NCBI GenBank assembly: GCA_026545765.1 | Contig: CM048844.1 | Location: 23,506,237-23,570,236, forward strand | Length of the DNA: 64,000 bases | Direction of reading: 5' to 3' | Source: Plantago major | Taxonomy: Eukaryota; Streptophyta; Magnoliopsida; Lamiales; Plantaginaceae | In this document: positions 59,370 through 64,000 of the stretch, piece by piece | Layout of the letters: each line of letters starts with the position of its first letter | How positions within the stretch are numbered: position 1 is the first letter of the stretch | The notes under the pieces: generated by a model | What the model saw: the letters and a program-made list of their open reading frames with translations, nothing else | Databases searched by the model: none | What the model was told of the DNA's origin: nothing | Made by a program: the position numbers and the translations under genes

Positions 59370-62300
59370 TCACTCTCTCCGCCGCTCGGATGAATCAGCC
59401 TGAGTTCCGGAGGGGCCTCTGACATCCCCCTCCGGAGGTGCCTGCTCCCATTCTCTGGCTTCTTGGGCCAACCTCCTATCTCTCCGAGCCTGACACCCTT
59501 TCAGGAAGGCAGGGCATCGTTGCATCAAGTCCAAGTCCCGATCGAAACCTTGGACAGGCCCGGGCAAAGTCAACCAGTCTCGGTTGTGCTCCAAGTGGTC
59601 CTCCAAAGGAACAAAGACACTAGACATCAGCAGTCGGGGCACGAAATGCGGAAGATACGGACCACCGTGGTCGAACTTCTTATCTTCTGTCTCATCACAG
59701 ACCAGCTCCACAAACTCGCATTGGAGCAAGTCTTCATCCGAGACACCCTCTGGAGCAAAGTCCGAACCATCGGCCTCTTTGAAAGCAGAAACGCCTTCAA
59801 CCTCCAAGTCACAGCCACTCGGAATCCAACCTTTCCTCTGGAACTAGCCCACAGCAACATCGAACCCGTCCTGTCAAGCCTCGTCATACTTGGATTCGAG
59901 CAAAAATTTGCAGGAGTCCGAGCCCAAGAAATCCTGGACGGCCCTTGTCCGGACCTTCAGCAGCTCACTCAGCATCATATCTTTGAAGCTCCGGGAGACG
60001 CCAACGAACTCATCCAAGTTGTCTTGGTGAACTTTCAAGTCCCTCTCCAACGCTAGGATGACGCTTTTCATTTTGTCCGTCTCCGACTCGGCCTCCTTCT
60101 TGGAAGCTATAGTCTTTTTCATCCGCTCGGACAGACTATTCAACCGAGACGTTTCAACCGCCCGAGCAGCCTCACCCTTGGCCAGGTCCTCCTCTAGTGT
60201 CGCCCTCCTACCAGCCACCACGGAGCACGCCTGAACGGCGGCGGCAAGCTGAGAACAACCGACATCAAAAGGTTAGAGAGACAGTTTCGAGCCAAAGAAA
60301 GTTGAAACACCAATCAGAAATCTAAACGAACAAACCTTGCGCTGAGCAGCGATCAATTCCGCAATCCGGTCCAGTTCCGAGGCAGCAGCCAGCCGAGCCA
60401 CCTCAGCATCCAACTCCAGCTCCGGCGCATCACTCATCTTTCCCTTGCCCTTCTTGGCCGGAGGGATTGGATCTTCGGACGAACGCTTTTATCCAGCCGC
60501 AGCGCTCGAGCCACTGGCAGGGGGATCCCGAGACACAGATCTCAGAGGTTTCTTGGGCCCCTTTGAACCAACTACCTTAACCTTGTCCGGGGTAGGTATT
60601 ATGCTGGTCTGCTTTCGCCATGGCCTTCGAAGTCTCTTCCGCTCGTAAAGCGGCATTCCGAGGATCCTCCATTGGCAGCACAGTGGAAGTCTTGATAATT
60701 TGGGTCCGAGTACCCTCCTCCATCTCCTTTCTCTGAGCAGCATTCCGCTTCCTCTTCAACTCTCGCATAGTGGACATGGTGTACTCGAACCAAAAATCTG
60801 CGCATCCGAGTGACAATAAGATGCAAGATAACAGAAGTTTACAATTTATAACCACAAACAAAGCAAATAACCACCGACTCGGAAGACCAACCACGTGCCC
60901 GACGGAGGAAACACTTACTTAAGTCCTTCTTCCCATCACAGAAACTTGGCTCTGAAAAGCCGGCCAGATAAGGAAGAGGTTGGCATATCAATCCTCGGAA
61001 GAAGTATTTCTCCGGATCCTGATTCCGATGGAGAGCTTGCATCCATAAAGGGACGTTCCGAGCCTGAGGTTTCCAGTCTGGCAGCCTGCCTCGAAAAAAC
61101 TTCTTCTCAAATTGCCACTTTGGCCTTTCCGCTTCGGAATTGGCCTTGTTTCAAAGCGGGCCGGACGAAGAAGTATCTCTCCCACCAGTGAATCCCCAAC
61201 GAAGAAAGGGGGTCGACGAAAAATGTGTATGCTTGACGACATACGAATGTATAAAACAAAGTGTTCCTATTACTTACACTAATATTGAACAACTTTCGGA
61301 AATTATCAAATGTTACAGGGATGTCCTTATATTTACACATTACCCCGAAGCACATCAGGTTTCCGAGCGAGTTGGGGATTATTTGATGCGGACTTAACCC
61401 CATGCTGCTCAAAATCTCCAGGAACTCGGACGACACGGGCAGCCACCACCCGCAATGCAGACTTATTTCATGGACGCACATGTATCCCGGAGGCGGATTG
61501 TAGAAAGCATGTGAGTCGTTCGGAACGAGAATTTCCACGCACTCCGGAATCTCGTACTTCCTCCGAAGTTCCTCCACCTCCTCAGCCAGTATAATCGAAG
61601 GACAGGTGGACAAAGTACCATCCTCATTCAATTCACCCTCCGGATCAGGGTGAGTAACTTCGTCCCTTGACCGAGGAAACTTCACTCGAAACACGTCTTC
61701 GCCCCTCTTAAGCCCCTCGGGCAATTCCTCTTCGGTCATCTGGTGGCTCGGGCCCGCTTGACCAGCAGATGCCCTCCGAAAAACATGGGCGGACGGTATT
61801 TCTTCTTCTTCTTCCTCTTCTTCGGAACCAACATTTTTGGCCCGGACCTCTTCCTCCACTCTATCATCCTCGGACGACGAACCCAACTCTACCACCGTCC
61901 GAAGGGGAACAGCTACTTGGACCCGATCCTCAACACCTTCTTTGAACATACCTAACTCGGGAGGTGCCTCAGAGGTATCATGCACCTCCTCGATGTTAGG
62001 CTCCTGTGGATCCGGAACGAACGGAATTCGGTTAGGGTTACTCCTAAAATTATAACCTAGGTTGCGAATGAGGGATCGAATCTCTACCGGAAGTTCGGGC
62101 TCCTTCCCGGCACGGCCCGGACGGCGAGCTCCTATAGTCCGCGAGCTTGTCTCTTGAGCCGCACCAACACCCTGCACATTAGAGACTCGCAGGTAATCCC
62201 GATGCTTCGGAGACCCTGAACTCGGAACAACTAACCGAAGCAAGGAGCTTACCTCGAACATTCCGTGATTGCTCTGACTCGTCGTCACCAACAATGTCAA

Positions 62301-62385
62301 TCTCCTCGGAGCTGTCAGATAAAGATGACGCGTCGGAGACATATCCCTCAGCCTCAGATTGGTTCTGACTATCACTCTCGGACAT
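59370..62385 (-). CDS. Antisense gene of the gypsy element ('putative gypsy type transposon' domain plus coiled coil)
   Basis: It runs opposite to gag-pol. The likely start is MSESDSQNQSEAEGYVSD at 62385, a Ser/Asp/Glu-rich N-terminus. A perfect donor (GAGGTAAGC) at 62252 and an acceptor about 60-80 bases later would join it to the long frame ending at 61107. That frame has an acidic run of Glu near 61810 and a folded part: YMCVHEISLHCGWWLPVS, LGLSPHQ-like MGLSPHQIIPNSLG, and TFDNFRKLFNIS, typical of Pfam PF04195. Further pieces follow at 61042-60839 (RNQDPEKYFFRGLI), 60894-60577 (basic, RELKRKRNAAQRKEME) and 60221-59370, a coiled coil (LEEDLAKGEAAR, LSERMKKTIASKKEAESETD). Introns or frame breaks between pieces are unresolved. 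Role unknown; known only as an extra antisense frame of Tat-type elements. Confidence 0.6.
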
Positions 62386-63478
62386 CCTAGGGAAAGGAGA
62401 AAGCAATTTCATAAGCTTTAAGATGGCAGTCCGAGATGCCGTTTATGTATATTAAAAAAGGAGGAAAAAATTTAAAAATCGGGGATAAGAAAGTGAATCG
62501 GCCGGACGAAGTTAGTTCGGAGTCAGTAAGATGGTTACTCGATGTTAGTCAACATAGCCAAAACATTGGTTATTACTAACCTACGCATCATGGACGTACA
62601 TCCGAGCAGCTTAATGGAAAAGACGACTAACAAAGGAAATGGAATCACGCAACGAAAGAAACAAACTTACTTGTATTCGGATGGTTGGATGGAAGGTAGC
62701 TGACTTCGCACAGAAACATGCACTACGGACCTCTCTTGACTCGCTTCGGATCGGGTGTAATTACTTCGGATATGCTCAGGAACAAAAATCTACTCTCTAA
62801 AAGTAAAGAATCGACTTAGGCCCCTATTTATAGAGGGCTATATCTGGAACTCCAACCGTCACGATTTTTCGGGGATAAATCTCAATCGTAGATCAAAAAT
62901 CATCCAACGGTTTAGTATAATAATACCAAGTGAAATGACGAATCGGTACAAAAAACTTACTTTGCGATAACAAAGACGCGTACAACAAACTTCTCCACTT
63001 TCGGGCGGAAGACAACACTCAGGCCTCAGATGACTACCCGTCGGACGCCCCGGAACTTTTCCAGGCAAAAATCACTTGCCCACATGTGGACCCTCGTCCA
63101 CTCGGACGTTTTCCTTCGGACCTTCTCTTTACAAGAGAGTTTGGTTCGGATAGGACACCCATCTACGGATTAACCCGTAACCTACCAAAGGTACAACGCC
63201 GACGTTCTCAATCTACACTTAGTCTCGCTTACAAATACCCTTTTCTTTCTTAACTTGGTTGCACTCCGAACCCTATCCCCCGGACAGCAACAAAGGTAAA
63301 AAAGAAAGGGGGGGGGGGAGAGAGAGAGACTAAGTTAAGGACCTTACGAAGCACGGATTACACCTTTTTTGTGCTTACGAGAGGCGGATTGGACCAAGGA
63401 ACGACCTATCCTTATCGGTCTCAACCAATAGTTCCACAACTATCTTCTACTAAGATACTTGGAAACTAGGGGGACATA
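62386..63478. other. Promoter side of the antisense gene and polypurine tract
   Basis: Holds the presumed 5' region of the antisense gene (a TATA-like word in minus orientation, tctataaat, at about 62826-62834), a G-run followed by gagagaga at 63308-63328, and the purine-rich primer ggaaactagggggaca just before the 3' LTR (63461-63476) that would prime plus-strand DNA. Confidence 0.5.
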
Positions 63479-64000
63479 TGTTGATACGAAAATATGTCCA
63501 ATCCGTCATAGGCGCCTTGGAACGAATCCTGAGGCGTCCCGAGTTGTCTAAAGGACCCGAGACACAATGATCCGACCCATAGGTCCGACCCTAGGCCCTC
63601 AGGTCCGACCCACCCGGGTCCGACCCTCCCTATAAAAGGGACAGAGTACTTAAGAGATACTGGGTCCGACCCTTGGTCTGCAGGTCCGACCCATCGAGGT
63701 CCGATACGGATGATCATTCGGACCCAACATGACAATCTCACAAGCAACCAAGTAGACTGGCACTAGAGAGTAGGGAGGTCCGAGCCATAAGGTCCGAATC
63801 GGAAGAGTTGGGCAAACCTAGGGAACTTCCCCATAAACAGCCCAATACGGTCCGGACCAACCTCTTCGGACCTTGGCCCACGGCAGACTATGTCACACCC
63901 TCTAAAACTCTCTTGATAATGACTAAACTACCCCTAAAAGACCAAAATGGTATGGGCTAAGTGTCATTATTGGACCATGGGCCTAAACAAGCCTTGGGGG
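63479..64000 (+). repeat. 3' LTR of the gypsy element, first 522 bp
   Basis: It matches the 5' LTR with four substitutions, all transitions, over about 505 aligned bases, plus two indels. One is 20 bp present only here, between ggtccgaccc repeats. The other is 13 bp present only in the 5' copy, between cggaccaa repeats. The window ends inside it. Confidence 0.93.

Larger units (their letters stand above)
49664..64000 (+). mobile_element. Tat-lineage Ty3/gypsy LTR retrotransposon (3' LTR runs off the window)
   Basis: 5' LTR 49664-50543, primer site, gag, then protease, reverse transcriptase, two RNase H domains and integrase to 56693, a 6.8-kb stretch after pol with an antisense gene, a purine tract and the start of the 3' LTR at 63479. 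The second RNase H after the usual one, the long 3' region and the antisense frame are marks of the Tat lineage (Ogre/Retand-like). Stops and frame shifts in gag and pol make this copy non-autonomous. The five bases before it are CTCAG; the matching right copy is outside the window. Confidence 0.92.

Noticed and set aside
59463..60056. 197-residue plus-strand frame in the gypsy 3' region
   Set aside because: It is the shadow of the coiled-coil part of the antisense gene.

Overview
This is a window of nuclear DNA from a flowering plant, most likely a eudicot. The reasons are GT-AG introns, AT-rich intergenic DNA full of Stowaway-type MITEs, a tandem array of UGT76-like glycosyltransferase genes next to a UGT709-like gene, and plant-type CACTA, Mutator-like, LINE and Tat-lineage Ty3/gypsy elements. 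I cannot name the species.

Layout. (1) 0.3-0.9 kb, minus strand: a small four-helix membrane protein gene resembling MEE60-type proteins. (2) 1.8-10.0 kb: a non-autonomous Mutator-like element with a 9-bp TTTTATTAA target duplication. A 6.07-kb CACTA element (CACTA-1, 3-bp TCG duplication) is inserted near its right end. (3) 10-14.3 kb: intergenic, with CACTA debris and a Stowaway MITE. (4) 14.3-16.8 kb, plus: an intact five-exon gene for an unnamed plant protein. (5) 17-22.7 kb: intergenic, with a long hairpin, MITEs, a second Mutator-like element and tandem repeats. (6) 22.8-36.8 kb: the UGT cluster. It has four UGT76-like genes on plus (UGT-A to UGT-D) and one UGT709-like gene on minus (UGT-E). 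All five have one phase-1 intron at the same place. A hAT-like element, a Mutator-like element and MITEs lie between them. (7) 37-40.8 kb: a broken LINE (L1/RTE-type with APE endonuclease) inserted just upstream of UGT-E, followed by a duplicated scrap of UGT-E at 41.2-41.5 kb. (8) 42.3 kb to the end: a three-level nest. CACTA-2 is split by CACTA-3, which is split by a Tat-lineage gypsy retrotransposon. The right ends of all three lie outside the window.

Working genes. The five UGTs would transfer a sugar (probably glucose) to small hydrophobic acceptors in the cytosol. UGT-C and UGT-D carry the full His/Asp pair and PSPG box, and UGT-A does too. UGT-B has Glu at the catalytic Asp position. 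UGT-E has Pro at the catalytic His position. UGT-B and UGT-C are recent duplicates that share a promoter block.

Most unusual signal. All three CACTA elements, which belong to two families with different ends, carry an array of 16-bp palindromes in the same intron of their TNPA-like gene. The palindromes are of the form GTGR-CTAACATA-YCAC, and the R and Y positions usually change together.
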